From CAYONZ01 sp964405465 (GTDB taxonomy: Bacteria > Bdellovibrionota > Bdellovibrionia > Bdellovibrionales > JAMPXM01): a stretch of 64,000 nt of DNA. The notes under the pieces were generated by a model. The model saw nothing but the letters and a program-made list of their open reading frames with translations. It was not told the origin of the DNA and made no database searches. Shown here piece by piece: positions 35,807 through 45,300 of the stretch. Position 1 is the stretch's first letter. Each line of letters starts with the position of its first letter. The stretch is from positions 1-64,000 of the forward strand of contig CAYONZ010000009.1 of the NCBI GenBank assembly GCA_964405465.1, given 5' to 3'. The position numbers and the translations under genes were made by a program.

Positions 35807-38005
35807 TTAAGAAGCTTTTTTTCTTAAAATTTGCTCGACGACCTCTAAAAGAACTTTCTTCTTCACTGGTTTAGTCAAGTGTTCCGTGCAGCCCACCGCA
35901 AAACTTCGCTCCGCATCCTCGGAGAAAGCATTTGCCGTTAGCGCCACTATGGGCGTGGGTTCAAGAGAATTTTCTTTCTCAAAGTTTCGAATTTTTTCGG
36001 TGGCACCATATCCATCGAGTATCGGCATATGAACATCCATCAACACAAGATCAAATCGCTGTTTGCGAAACTCTTCATATCCTCGTTCCCCATTTTCAGC
36101 TATTATTAATCTGTAGCCCGTAGCACGAAGATAGAACTGCAACAGGTTACGATTATCTTCTGAGTCGTCGACAATCAAAATGCAGCGAGAGCTGCCTTTC
36201 TCCTCTGCCGAGTTTGCTCCTTGGATCACACCTTGATTCCGCCCGATCCTAGTGTGCTCTGAGACCATCGGCTCTCCAGGACAATCCTCACCTCTAGCCT
36301 GAGGTCCCTCGAGAATTCTTTTTGTAGAAAAAAGATCTGCGCGTAAATCATTATCGCGTGATCTTGCAAATGAAAGTACCTTGCTCGAACTCACGGTTTG
36401 CATAACCTGATTCAATTCGGTTCGACGCACTGGCCGAATGATTGAGGGACATGACCCAAACTCTTTCGATCGGTGAAAATCAACTCGAGAAGCATAACCA
36501 TCAAGCAACAATATGGTCCGCTCAAAGACCTCACGCCACATGCGAAAACGCTTTAAAATCTCTTCTCCTGTAAAATCCGGCAGATCTGGATTGAGCAGTA
36601 CAAAATCAAATGGAGACTCGTGCTCGATCGACTGACGGGCCAAAAGCCACGCCTGCTCCCCAGTGGTACAACTCACCACCTTCGCTCCCCATGACTCGAG
36701 AATTCTTTGTGTCACAACGCTTGCCTCGATGTGTGCATCAATCAATAAAACTCTTCGCCCGGAAAGACGATGGTTTCTTTCTCCAGGTGAAAGGATGGGC
36801 AACTCCCCTTCAAACAAAAATGGTATCCGAACAGTAAAACAGCTTCCCTTACCGAGAGTGCTTTGCACACCAATGGTGCCTCCCATGAGCTCCGTCAATT
36901 GTTGCGATATATTTAGCCCCAAGCCCGTCCCGCCAAAATTTCGGGAAGTCGAAACCTCTGCCTGAGCATAGCTTTCGAAAATTGAAATTAACTTATCCTC
37001 AGCAATGCCGATTCCATTGTCTTTAACTTCAAATTCCACCCAAACCTTTTTGTCCATTATCTCTGAAAAACGCACACGTAAATCTACCTGACCATTTCGC
37101 TCAGTGAACTTTATCGCATTCGACAAGAGATTCATCATGATCTGGCGCAACCGAAACGGATCTCCTTGAAGCTCCAACGGAATTCGTTCATCAATTTCAT
37201 ATACGACTTCAATTTTTTTATCGTGGGCACGACTCGCCATGAGCTCCACAACCTGATCCAAGGTTTCTTCGAGATGAAATTGAATCTTCTCAATACGTAA
37301 CTTTCCAGCTTCCACTTTGCTGACATCAAGAATGTCATTGATCAAACCCAATAGCGATTGGCCCGCACGCTTAACTGTGGCTAAAATTCGTCGTTGTTCC
37401 TCGGTCAGTGGAGTCTCTTCTAAGACATCGACCAAACCCACGATTGAGTTCATGGGCGTACGTATTTCATGGCTCATATTGGCCAAAAAAAGACTCTTCG
37501 ATAGATTCGCACGATCGGCGTTCTCTTTGGCCCGCTGTAGAGCCCTTTCTGCATTTTTTTGTTCAGTGATGTCACGAGCGATTTTCGAAATGGCGATCAC
37601 CTTACCGAATTCGTTTCTGAGGGGAGACACCGTCATCTGAATTTCTATCGTGCGACCATCTTTCACCCGCCTTTTGGTCTCATAATGCAGAACCGATTGC
37701 CCTGTCGCAACCTGCTCTAGCAAAGCAAGGTCAGCATCAAAAAATAGCGCTGTTTCAGGAAAGTCTTGTAACGTCTTGCCAATCACTTCACTGGCAGAAT
37801 AGCCGGAGATTCTCTCGGCACCAAGATTCCAGCTCAGAACTCGTCCCGCTAGATCTTGACTCACTATTGCGTCTTGCGAATCACGAACTATTGCCTCGAA
37901 TCGCGCAAGCGACTGGGCGATACGGGATGGTTCGATTCCAGATCGCTCTACTCTTTGCGGGGTGATTCTTTTACGAATTCTTTTAGATCGACGGTTTGAC
38001 TTCAC
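35807..38005 (-). CDS. Hybrid sensor histidine kinase (PAS-HisKA-HATPase-REC-REC)
   Basis: A 732-residue cytosolic kinase; there is no membrane helix. Order: basic N-terminus, PAS domain (about 30-150), HisKA with His179 in MSHEIRTPMNSIVG, HATPase_c with NLLSNAIKF, DNGIGIA and GGTGLGLNIS, then two receivers. The second (about 607-730) is intact with Asp657 in LVLMDVHMPILDG and Lys in HLTKPV. In the first (about 418-535) the phosphorylated Asp is replaced by Asn472 (FVLLNPDLPDF), so it is probably a pseudo-receiver. The start is a GTG at 38005 with a weak ribosome-binding site. It is next to the chemosensory operon but separated by 370 bases. Confidence 0.9.
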   Translation of the reverse strand: MKSNRRSKRIRKRITPQRVERSGIEPSRIAQSLARFEAIVRDSQDAIVSQDLAGRVLSWNLGAERISGYSASEVIGKTLQDFPETALFFDADLALLEQVATGQSVLHYETKRRVKDGRTIEIQMTVSPLRNEFGKVIAISKIARDITEQKNAERALQRAKENADRANLSKSLFLANMSHEIRTPMNSIVGLVDVLEETPLTEEQRRILATVKRAGQSLLGLINDILDVSKVEAGKLRIEKIQFHLEETLDQVVELMASRAHDKKIEVVYEIDERIPLELQGDPFRLRQIMMNLLSNAIKFTERNGQVDLRVRFSEIMDKKVWVEFEVKDNGIGIAEDKLISIFESYAQAEVSTSRNFGGTGLGLNISQQLTELMGGTIGVQSTLGKGSCFTVRIPFLFEGELPILSPGERNHRLSGRRVLLIDAHIEASVVTQRILESWGAKVVSCTTGEQAWLLARQSIEHESPFDFVLLNPDLPDFTGEEILKRFRMWREVFERTILLLDGYASRVDFHRSKEFGSCPSIIRPVRRTELNQVMQTVSSSKVLSFARSRDNDLRADLFSTKRILEGPQARGEDCPGEPMVSEHTRIGRNQGVIQGANSAEEKGSSRCILIVDDSEDNRNLLQFYLRATGYRLIIAENGERGYEEFRKQRFDLVLMDVHMPILDGYGATEKIRNFEKENSLEPTPIVALTANAFSEDAERSFAVGCTEHLTKPVKKKVLLEVVEQILRKKAS

Positions 38006-38209
38006 AGTTCTTTTTCGACAAGAACTGGCGCGAACTTGACCTAAGTGTGGCCCTTAGAGAACCCGCCCAATCCCAACTCCGCCTCAATTATTAAAAATTG
38101 TTAGAAACACAGGCCGATTGTTCCACACCGATGCAGGTCTCGATTAAAGGTCTCTGCGACAACCGCAATCATCTCAATCTGAGACCCCTGGCATACCTTT
38201 AAAAACTTG

Positions 38210-38563
38210 TCACTCCAAATACAAAAGACCGAGGCGCATCACTTCCTCATCAAGGTCTTTTCTCCAGCGCACCTCGGCTTTGAGAGCCGGTCCACGCCCC
38301 ACTTTCACACGACAAAAAGTACCAACCTTCAAAACCATATTTGACAGAACCACAATGCCACAGCCCTTTGCCGACTCCTCCAAAATCAATCCCAACAACG
38401 TCGGACGAAAATCACTAGCATTCTCAATGTTCAGCATATCAACCAGAGCATAATCGCCCGGGTCAGGCTTAAAACGAATGGCCCTTCTAACCACTTTCTT
38501 GGAGGTAGTTGCCTTAGATTTTTCTTTCGCTTCTTCTGCTTGTTTGACTTTTTGTTTTGCCAT
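38210..38563 (-). CDS. PilZ-like small protein
   Basis: A 117-residue protein with a lysine-rich N-terminus followed by a beta-rich domain whose pattern fits PilZ: VVRRAIRF (RxxxR-type), then LGLILEESAKGCGIVVLSNMVLKVGTFCRVKVG and the final strand EVMRLGLLYLE. The (D/N)xSxxG motif is changed to EESAKGCG, so c-di-GMP binding is doubtful. The ATG at 38563 is used; the longer frame begins with TTG. It may be a degenerate PilZ adaptor. The terminator-like hairpin at 38668-38701 is upstream of it. Confidence 0.6.
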   Translation of the reverse strand: MAKQKVKQAEEAKEKSKATTSKKVVRRAIRFKPDPGDYALVDMLNIENASDFRPTLLGLILEESAKGCGIVVLSNMVLKVGTFCRVKVGRGPALKAEVRWRKDLDEEVMRLGLLYLE

Positions 38564-38667
38564 ATCCAAAGTCTAAAATCGGAGTCTACCAAGTCAAGCG
38601 ATCTCCATGGACCTCGACCATCTCGCGCGAAACCCAAGAATTATGTTACCTCAAATAGGCAGAGACC

Positions 38668-38701
38668 AAAAAAAAAGAGGAGACCTCGGTCTCCTCTTTT
38701 T
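38668..38701 (-). terminator. Bidirectional-looking intrinsic terminator
   Basis: GAGGAGAC/GTCTCCTC stem with a CTCG loop (38677-38696), flanked by nine A on the left and five T on the right, so it has a T-run on either strand. On the minus strand it lies 25 bases after the stop of the XRE gene at 38726 and is the natural end of that message. Confidence 0.85.
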
Positions 38702-38725
38702 CAATTCTCAGCATGTCAACAAAAC

Positions 38726-39022
38726 CTAGTTAGCTTTGCTACGCCCTTTTTTTACTTTCAGCGCAGACTTTCCTGAGAAAGACTTCTCAAGCTCAAGACG
38801 AGTCTCCTCAACCACCATATCAATGATTTCTTTCTTTGAAATATTCAAAATCTTCGACAAAAATGGCAGTGACTCGAGAGCCGGGCTGCACATCCCTCGC
38901 TCCCAGTTCGAAACAAACTGCGGCGAAGAGTAACCAAGCTCTGTCGCAAGCTCCATCTGCGTAAGCCCTTTCGATACTCGTTTCTCTTTTAACATGGTTC
39001 CTAGTTTAATGTATTTCGACAT
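38726..39022 (-). CDS. XRE-family transcriptional regulator (first of two siblings)
   Basis: A 98-residue HTH regulator. The HTH is GLTQMELATELGYSSPQFVSNWERG, followed by an alpha-helical part (SLPFLSKILNISKKEIIDMVVEET) and a Lys-rich tail. The ATG at 39022 has AAGGAG six bases upstream; the longer frame to 39148 has no such site. Its recognition segment GYSSPQFVSNWERG is identical to that of the XRE protein at 39593, so both should bind the same sites. It is divergent from that gene across an AT-rich spacer. Regulation target is not known. Confidence 0.88.
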   Translation of the reverse strand: MSKYIKLGTMLKEKRVSKGLTQMELATELGYSSPQFVSNWERGMCSPALESLPFLSKILNISKKEIIDMVVEETRLELEKSFSGKSALKVKKGRSKAN

Positions 39023-39592
39023 AAATTCTCCTTCCTCACAACTGGAGGCCGTTTTAGTAGTTACACACCGTAACTTCATTGCTGATAGTAACACAAACGC
39101 AATTTTTTTTCTTCTAAATATTTTTTGTTTTATGAAAAACATTGGCAAAACCTTTTTGCTTTATAAACATATTTTGTTGATATCTTCTTAATACAAACTA
39201 AACATATCCTGTTTTGTAAGCTCACTTCACCTAAGCAAATCGACGGATTCAAAACTTTTTTCATACAAAGACATTTTTTGCCCAAAAGAAGTGCGCTTTT
39301 AGCCCTAAACAATTCAAATTTAAGCGAAGAACTCGACAAAAGAGGAGTTACTCTACTTATGAAAAGCACAAAAAAGACGCAACGACCAGAGCATAGCAAA
39401 TGCACTTTGTTTATTAAGAATTCCTTTAGCCAGCTAAACTAATTGAACGGACTACACCATGTTGATAATTTAACCATGAGAATTGTTTTGTGGAATTCGA
39501 TCGGCACGCGAGAAACCGCTGCAGCCTGAGTTCACGCAAGAGATGTTAAACTCGATTATGAAGTCGACCAATTGACGATGGAGGTTATAAAA
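39023..39592. other. AT-rich spacer between two XRE genes
   Basis: About 570 bases without a supported gene, very AT-rich from 39080 to 39240. Both XRE promoters must lie here. Two interrupted palindromes, AAACA-TATTT-TGTTG (39165-39179) and AAACA-TATCC-TGTTT (39200-39214), are spaced 35 bases apart. A 91-codon minus-strand frame (39130-39405) lies in the same stretch and has no coding character. Confidence 0.45.
39165..39214. promoter_or_regulatory. Pair of candidate XRE operators (AAACA-N5-TGTTK)
   Basis: Two near-identical sites with the inverted repeat AACA-N5-TGTT, 35 bases apart (about 3.3 helical turns), in the divergent region between two XRE genes that share a recognition helix. They are likely autoregulatory operators. 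They lie 143-192 bases upstream of the minus-strand XRE start, so they would act at a distance or at a distal promoter. Confidence 0.4.
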
Positions 39593-39880
39593 ATGCGACT
39601 TGTTATGCGAACCCTGAGTGACTACCTCAAACAAAAAAGAATTGACAGTGGTCTAAGTCAGCTCGAAGTGGCCAAGGTTTTGGGCTATTCGTCACCGCAG
39701 TTCGTTTCGAACTGGGAGCGCGGTTTAGTCTCCCCACCACTTGAGACAATTGCCACGCTTATTGATCTTTATAAGATTTCTTCTAACGAAGTCATTGAAC
39801 AGATTCTGCTTGAAACCCGTGAATATCTGGCCGAACAACTCGGTGCTCAGAAAAAACGCAAGTCTTCCCGAAAAAAATAA
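39593..39880 (+). CDS. XRE-family transcriptional regulator (second sibling)
   Basis: A 95-residue HTH protein: GLSQLEVAKVLGYSSPQFVSNWERG, then an alpha-helical part (TLIDLYKISSNEVIEQILLETREYL) and a Lys/Arg-rich tail. The ATG at 39593 has GGAGG eight bases upstream; earlier starts at 39572 and 39578 are not supported. It shares the 14-residue recognition segment GYSSPQFVSNWERG with the gene at 38726 and the same length and tail character, so the two are paralogues from a local duplication. A glycosyltransferase gene follows after 105 bases. Confidence 0.88.
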   Translation: MRLVMRTLSDYLKQKRIDSGLSQLEVAKVLGYSSPQFVSNWERGLVSPPLETIATLIDLYKISSNEVIEQILLETREYLAEQLGAQKKRKSSRKK

Positions 39881-39985
39881 AAGTTCTCAACTAGGTTTAT
39901 CCTCTGAAAACTCATTGTAAGGTTCAATCACAACCGAGCGAACCTTGCTCTTGTCAAAAGCCAGGGGCCATCGTAGGCTCAATAG

Positions 39986-41050
39986 GTGGCAAGCCAGACT
40001 CAGTTAAAGAAAATATTGATCATTCGTCTTTCCAGTTTCGGAGACATTTTGCAGTGCACACCTGCCGCAGAATTGCTGCGAACTCAGGCGCCTGATTGTG
40101 AGATTCATTGGGTCGTTCGCCAAGATTCACAACAACTCCTCAGTAGTCAGCCGTGGCTCACAAAGCTTTGGGTTCTCGATCGCAAGCAGGGTTTACGAGG
40201 GCTTGTTTCTTTGGCCCGCTTGCTTTCACTCGAGCGATTCAGTCATGTTTATGATGCGCACAACAACTTGCGTTCACATCTTTTGCAAGTGGCCATGTTT
40301 TTTTTCGGACTTCGCACTCTTTTCTCGGGGCCCAAGTGGTTACGTCGTTCAAAAGAACGGTGGCGACGATTTCTTTTGTTTACTTTTTCGCTGCCAACAT
40401 TACCGAAGCCGTATCGCGGCTCACAAAGCTATCTGGAACCTCTACAAAAGTGGGGAGTTGCGCTCTCGTCTTCACTTGCTCCTGCCTATCGCCCTGATCC
40501 CGTGGCCCTCAAGTCCATAGCTGGCCACAACCTTGCGAAAGACTCCAAGGTTTGGGCACTGGCCCCCTCCGCAGCGTGGCCCATGAAGCGATGGCCTGTG
40601 GAACACTTTAAAAAACTCATCCTGCTTTTGCCCGAGCATAGATTTGTAGTTCTTGGAGGACCGCAAGATCTGTTTTGCGAGGAGCTAAGGGCCACAGCAC
40701 CAGAGCGTGTCCAAAACTTTGCTGGACAACTCAGTCTCGCCGAAAGCCTTGCGCTCATCACCCAATGCCAAGGTTTGATATCGGCAGACACAGGCCTCAT
40801 GCACGGCGCAGATCAAATGGGGGTCCGAGTTCTCGCTCTCATCGGGCCAACGGCCTTCGGATTTCCCTATTTTAAAAACTCGACTGTTTTAGATGTCGAA
40901 CTCGATTGTCGACCTTGCACCAAAGATGGACGTGGCCGTTGCAGCCAAAAAGTTTACCAAAAATGCATGGTCGATATCACTCCAGAACGAGTCGCCCAAG
41001 AAGTTTTGCGACAAGAACAACAACATTTCCCTATCTTCGAGAAAACATGA
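39986..41050 (+). CDS. Glycosyltransferase family 9 (heptosyltransferase-like)
   Basis: Adds a heptose or related sugar to the LPS core. The GT9 pattern is visible: ILIIRLSSFGDILQCTPA at the N-terminus, WALAPSAAWPMKRWPVEHF, FVVLGGPQD and the C-terminal ISADTGLMHGADQMGVRVLALIGPT. A cluster of cysteines follows (LDCRPCTKDGRGRCSQKVYQKCM), which is common in the WaaF/RfaF group. The start is a GTG at 39986, giving ILIIRLSSFGD the expected spacing. Its stop overlaps the kdtA start in an ATGA, so the two form an LPS-core operon. Confidence 0.88.
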   Translation: MASQTQLKKILIIRLSSFGDILQCTPAAELLRTQAPDCEIHWVVRQDSQQLLSSQPWLTKLWVLDRKQGLRGLVSLARLLSLERFSHVYDAHNNLRSHLLQVAMFFFGLRTLFSGPKWLRRSKERWRRFLLFTFSLPTLPKPYRGSQSYLEPLQKWGVALSSSLAPAYRPDPVALKSIAGHNLAKDSKVWALAPSAAWPMKRWPVEHFKKLILLLPEHRFVVLGGPQDLFCEELRATAPERVQNFAGQLSLAESLALITQCQGLISADTGLMHGADQMGVRVLALIGPTAFGFPYFKNSTVLDVELDCRPCTKDGRGRCSQKVYQKCMVDITPERVAQEVLRQEQQHFPIFEKT

Positions 41051-42330
41051 GCACTACTCTATTTTACTTTTTCTATACTCAACTCTGGAATTTTACTCGA
41101 ATCATTCTGCCTGTTTTTGCAAATTTCTCTTCCAAGCTGCATGCCGGAATTGAAATGCGCAAACCCAAAGATGGAGTCTACCCCTGGCTTTCCCAAAAAC
41201 TTGTAAATCCTGTTTGGTTTCATTGTGCCTCTGGCGAGTTCGAATATGCCAAGCCCGTCATTCGGGAGTTCAAAAAAAAATATCCCAACCAAAAAATTCT
41301 GCTCACTTATTTCTCACCGAGCGTACGCGACAACGTGGCTCTGTTTAAAGAAATTGATTTTGCCTGCCCTACGCCTTGGGAAAATCCAAAGATGTGGCAA
41401 GATTTTATCGCCCATCACCAACCCCAAGCACTTTTGATCGCACGCACTGATGTTTGGCCAGAAATGCTACGTCAATGTGAACAAAATCACATTCCGTCGC
41501 TGCTCTTTTCAGCAAGTCTCACTGAAAAGAGTGGTCGAATGAAACCCTGGGTTCGTTGGTTAACTCGATTGGCACATCAAAAGTTGAATCAAATTTTTTG
41601 TGTGAGCGCTGACGACCAAATGCAATTCATCAAACTAGGTCTCGAGCATAAAACAAAAATTCAAGGAGACACACGCTTTGATCAAGTGTTTGCTCGCCTC
41701 GCACAGCCCAAAAAATTACCCTTTGATTGGCAACCTCCAAAATCCGAAACAGAACGCGTCCGACTCGTATTGGGCTCCACTTGGCCAGAAGACGAAGCCT
41801 TTTTGTTGCCATTGTTCCCTCACCTTCTGTCACAAAAGCTCGAAATCGTTTTGGTCCCTCACGAGCCCTCTGAAGAGCACATTAAATCGCTAAGTCAAAA
41901 ACTCAGCGAAATGCAAATTCCTTTTCAGCTCTCAAGTGAACCGGCAAAGAGCGCTTCTGTACTCCTGGTGGATCAGGTTGGATTTTTGGCTGAACTTTAT
42001 GTGGATGCCGACCTTGCCTTTGTCGGAGGCTCGTTTCGCAAACTTGTTCACAGTGTTATGGAGCCATTGGCGTGTGGCTGCGTCACTTTTGTTGGTCCAT
42101 TTTTTCAAAACAATCGCGAAGCTCAGCTGTTTATGAAAATGCAACTCAACCCCCACCTTTTTGCTGTGCAGGCCATCTCGCAAGCTGAGCAACTCCAGAG
42201 TGCACTTGCTCACTGGCTCGCTTTAGATCGTACCAGCCAGAGTAAACTCCGTGATGCCATTCAACATCGAGTGCGTGCCAACCAAGGCGCAACACAATCG
42301 ACCATTGATTGGCTGACAGCACTTCACTAA
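41047..42330 (+). CDS. waaA: 3-deoxy-D-manno-octulosonic acid transferase KdtA/WaaA
   Basis: Transfers Kdo from CMP-Kdo to lipid A precursor at the inner membrane. About 427 residues from the ATG at 41047, which overlaps the preceding stop (ATGA). The start gives the expected N-terminal anchor (LFYFFYTQLWNFTRIILPVFANF), then WFHCASGEFEYAKPVI, LIARTDVWPEML and the C-terminal GT-B motifs LGSTWPEDEAFLLPL and FVGGSFRKLVHSVMEPLACG. The glutamate-rich donor region matches GT30. It fits with the GT9 enzyme upstream in LPS core assembly. Confidence 0.93.
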   Translation: MSTTLFYFFYTQLWNFTRIILPVFANFSSKLHAGIEMRKPKDGVYPWLSQKLVNPVWFHCASGEFEYAKPVIREFKKKYPNQKILLTYFSPSVRDNVALFKEIDFACPTPWENPKMWQDFIAHHQPQALLIARTDVWPEMLRQCEQNHIPSLLFSASLTEKSGRMKPWVRWLTRLAHQKLNQIFCVSADDQMQFIKLGLEHKTKIQGDTRFDQVFARLAQPKKLPFDWQPPKSETERVRLVLGSTWPEDEAFLLPLFPHLLSQKLEIVLVPHEPSEEHIKSLSQKLSEMQIPFQLSSEPAKSASVLLVDQVGFLAELYVDADLAFVGGSFRKLVHSVMEPLACGCVTFVGPFFQNNREAQLFMKMQLNPHLFAVQAISQAEQLQSALAHWLALDRTSQSKLRDAIQHRVRANQGATQSTIDWLTALH

Positions 42331-42351
42331 AAACGATCACGAGGACACGCC

Positions 42352-45300
42352 CTAATTTTTCGAAAATATTCCATTCACTGAAGGAACAGCCCGCCGCTGG
42401 TTTTTCGCGGCCTGCAAACCATTTTGAATCTCTTTATGTGCATCCACACGCACGTCATGCGACTTATCAGAGATCGGCTGTCCATTGATTGCATCTCTGA
42501 AAGAAAAGAAATCTCCTTGGCCACGTAAGCTAACATTAATTAAATTGGCCTCTGGAGAATTCGGATTGTACGAAATCTGCGCACCCGTATTCGGGGTGGC
42601 CAACGTATAATAATTCTCCACAATTGTCTTGGGTCTTGAGTCCACCCATCCAGAACAAATAGTAAGACCACGACTCAAAACCTGTTGTTTCTGTAACGGG
42701 CTCAACGATTCATTCATAGCTTTGAGAAGACCTGAGTTTGCAATGAATGAAGGCTTTAAGGTGATTGTTGTGCAAGCTTCATATTTTTTTACAGGAATCT
42801 CGAGCGCCACGCCATCAACCGATAGAGTTCGCGCATCTCCAGCAATGTACATTTGTCCTTTTAGATACTCATTCGCATTGGATTCACTATGTGAAATGTT
42901 ATACGAAAATGGAAATCCTGCTAAGAACACCTTGAGCGCCTTAAATGACTCGGCCAATGGCTCTAATATTTTTTGTGGAGTGAATGTCTTGGCATGAGTG
43001 TCCATTTCGCCGTAGAAACTCGCCACCCGCTTTGCAAAGGTGTTGGAGATTTGTAACGACTCAGAGATCACATCCACGCGGCGCACCTCAGAGCCCACCT
43101 CGAAGACATGGTCAAAGCTCTGTAGATCAAAGACGGAAGTCACACCTTTTGTCGTACTGATGTCTTGGCAAAGACCAAATGACTCAAATAACTTTTCTTG
43201 ATTGATCATATACTTTTGCTGCAGATCACCTCGACCCAAAAATCCAAAATGCCAGAAACCGCAAAGATTTTTTTGCATCGCTTTTGAACTATTTAAATCT
43301 CCGTAGATGAACGCCATCATTTCTTTTTCTGGCTCAGCCACTGCTGTCGGCCACTCAGCCACTGCATTGTAGCCACGCAGTTTTCCCATCAAACCAGGCA
43401 TCCACTCATTGAGCATCGAAGCCTCGGCCACTGGCTTGGCAATCCACTTTGCGGCAGAAGCAAGGCCCTGACTTTTCTCTTTGATACTAGAGTAGAGTGG
43501 CGATTTGCCTGAAAGAGCCTGCAAGACATAATCAAAACCTCCGACGGTCTTCACGAGCAAGGCCTGCGAATTCAGATCTGCTCCTCCTGGCTGGGCGATA
43601 AAACTCTTTACGATTCTCTGGTCATTTCGCATAAATACCATGTCGGTATTGCTATTTTTCATAAACCAATCGTGACGTCGGGCTTGGGCCGCCCAGTTTC
43701 GCTTCAAAATCTCAACTTCTTCACGTAACGCCAAAAGCGAAGTGAAGTTCACGCCACTGCGATTGGCTTTCGTCAATTCCACGAGTTCACTGGCACCACC
43801 ACGCCCCGTGTTCAAATTGCCAAAGTAAATAGGTGAATACAAGCCAGATTGGTCGGCAGATATTTCCTGAACGGATGAATTCACCTCACCGGTCTTCGCT
43901 TCACTATTGAGAGTAGATTGCTCAAGCGGTACGAGCTGAACATAGAGATCCGCCATCGAATCCTGAGATTGCAAATCACTAGATTGCAAATGAATCGTCT
44001 CTTGAATCTTAGCTAAACCGTTGACTTCAACTACACGCTGGTAAAACTCGATCTCTTTAGGGCGCAAATCTTTATTGCGTGAATAGCCAGAACTGTTCAT
44101 TTGCGGATTTTGCAAATGGCCCGATTGCACTTCTTGTAGGCTCACAGCGCCTCTAACGATGGCAAATTTCATTAGATAGAATCCGGTTGGCAAACTTGCA
44201 CTTGCTGGAGTCGCATCATCTGTTTGCTGTGGTACAACGATCCGAGCACCAAGCGAAATGCGGCGCGAGGAATGGTGCTTCATCATCAAATCATGATCGA
44301 CAGTGTATCGATCATCATCAGTGTTCTGGGCCAATGAAAGACCCTCGAGAACCAATTGACTCTGCCCAGGACGTAAACCCGAAGTAGAATTCAAACCCTT
44401 GGCGGCTGTACCAATCCCTAAAGTGTGCGCCAGAGGTTTGCCAAGGCCCGCTCCAGCAGCACCCATGGATACCGATTCCAATTCGCGTCGGTCACGTGCA
44501 AATTTCTCTCGATCTGAATTCCATGGCTCAAAAATCAACTCAATCTCCTGAGAAAATCCAGAGGCATGTCGAATATGAATCGTCTTGCGCAATAACTCGT
44601 TACTCTTGAAGAGAGAATACTGCAGATGATCGTTCCAAACTAAACAACCGTTCTCTAGAGTACGACGTCCAACCTGAGTTTGCTGATCTAGAAGTGAAAT
44701 CGAGAATGCTTCATTTCGTACCAGGTCACCATTGTGAACTGGACTTGTCACACAAGCTTTCAAACTTAGGAGGGCTTTTTTCTCAACCGTTCCAACAGCA
44801 AAAAACTTTTCAACTTGGACATGCACCGGACTCACTAAAAATTTGGCAAGTGGCGGAACGACCGATTGATCTTTTTGATCAAATTGACTGAGGTAATTTA
44901 GAATTGAAAACTTCTCATCGTTAAGACTCAACTCAGAAATCAATTCTCCCGATTTGACTCCTGTCAATGAGGTGTAAGAGCCCAGACGAAAAACACCCTC
45001 AAAGCCTCGAACATTGGCCAACTCTTTAGTTGGCAGTAGCTCCAGAGCCATTTCAATTTGCCCATTTTGTGGTTGCCCCTGAACATGGAGCGGTAAATTG
45101 ACCTTGAAAACACCAGAAGCCATGGTCACCGAATCGGACTCACTCTTAGCCAATAAAACCCGTTTTGCTTTGCCATTTTTTTCGATCTGCGCAACCAAGT
45201 GCACACGAACTTTGAATTCACCGCTCTGTAAATTCAACAACTCCATTTGACCCAAAAGATTTCGAGTCTTCACTCGCGGACGCAGCACTAACGAAGCTGT

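Noticed and set aside
35643..42356. A 15-base inverted repeat, ATTAGGGCGTGTCCT at 35643-35657 and its reverse complement at 42342-42356, considered as ends of a mobile element.
   Set aside because: No transposase or target duplication lies between or beside them, and a few 15-base matches on either strand are expected by chance in 64 kb. The right copy also contains the stop codon of a long gene.
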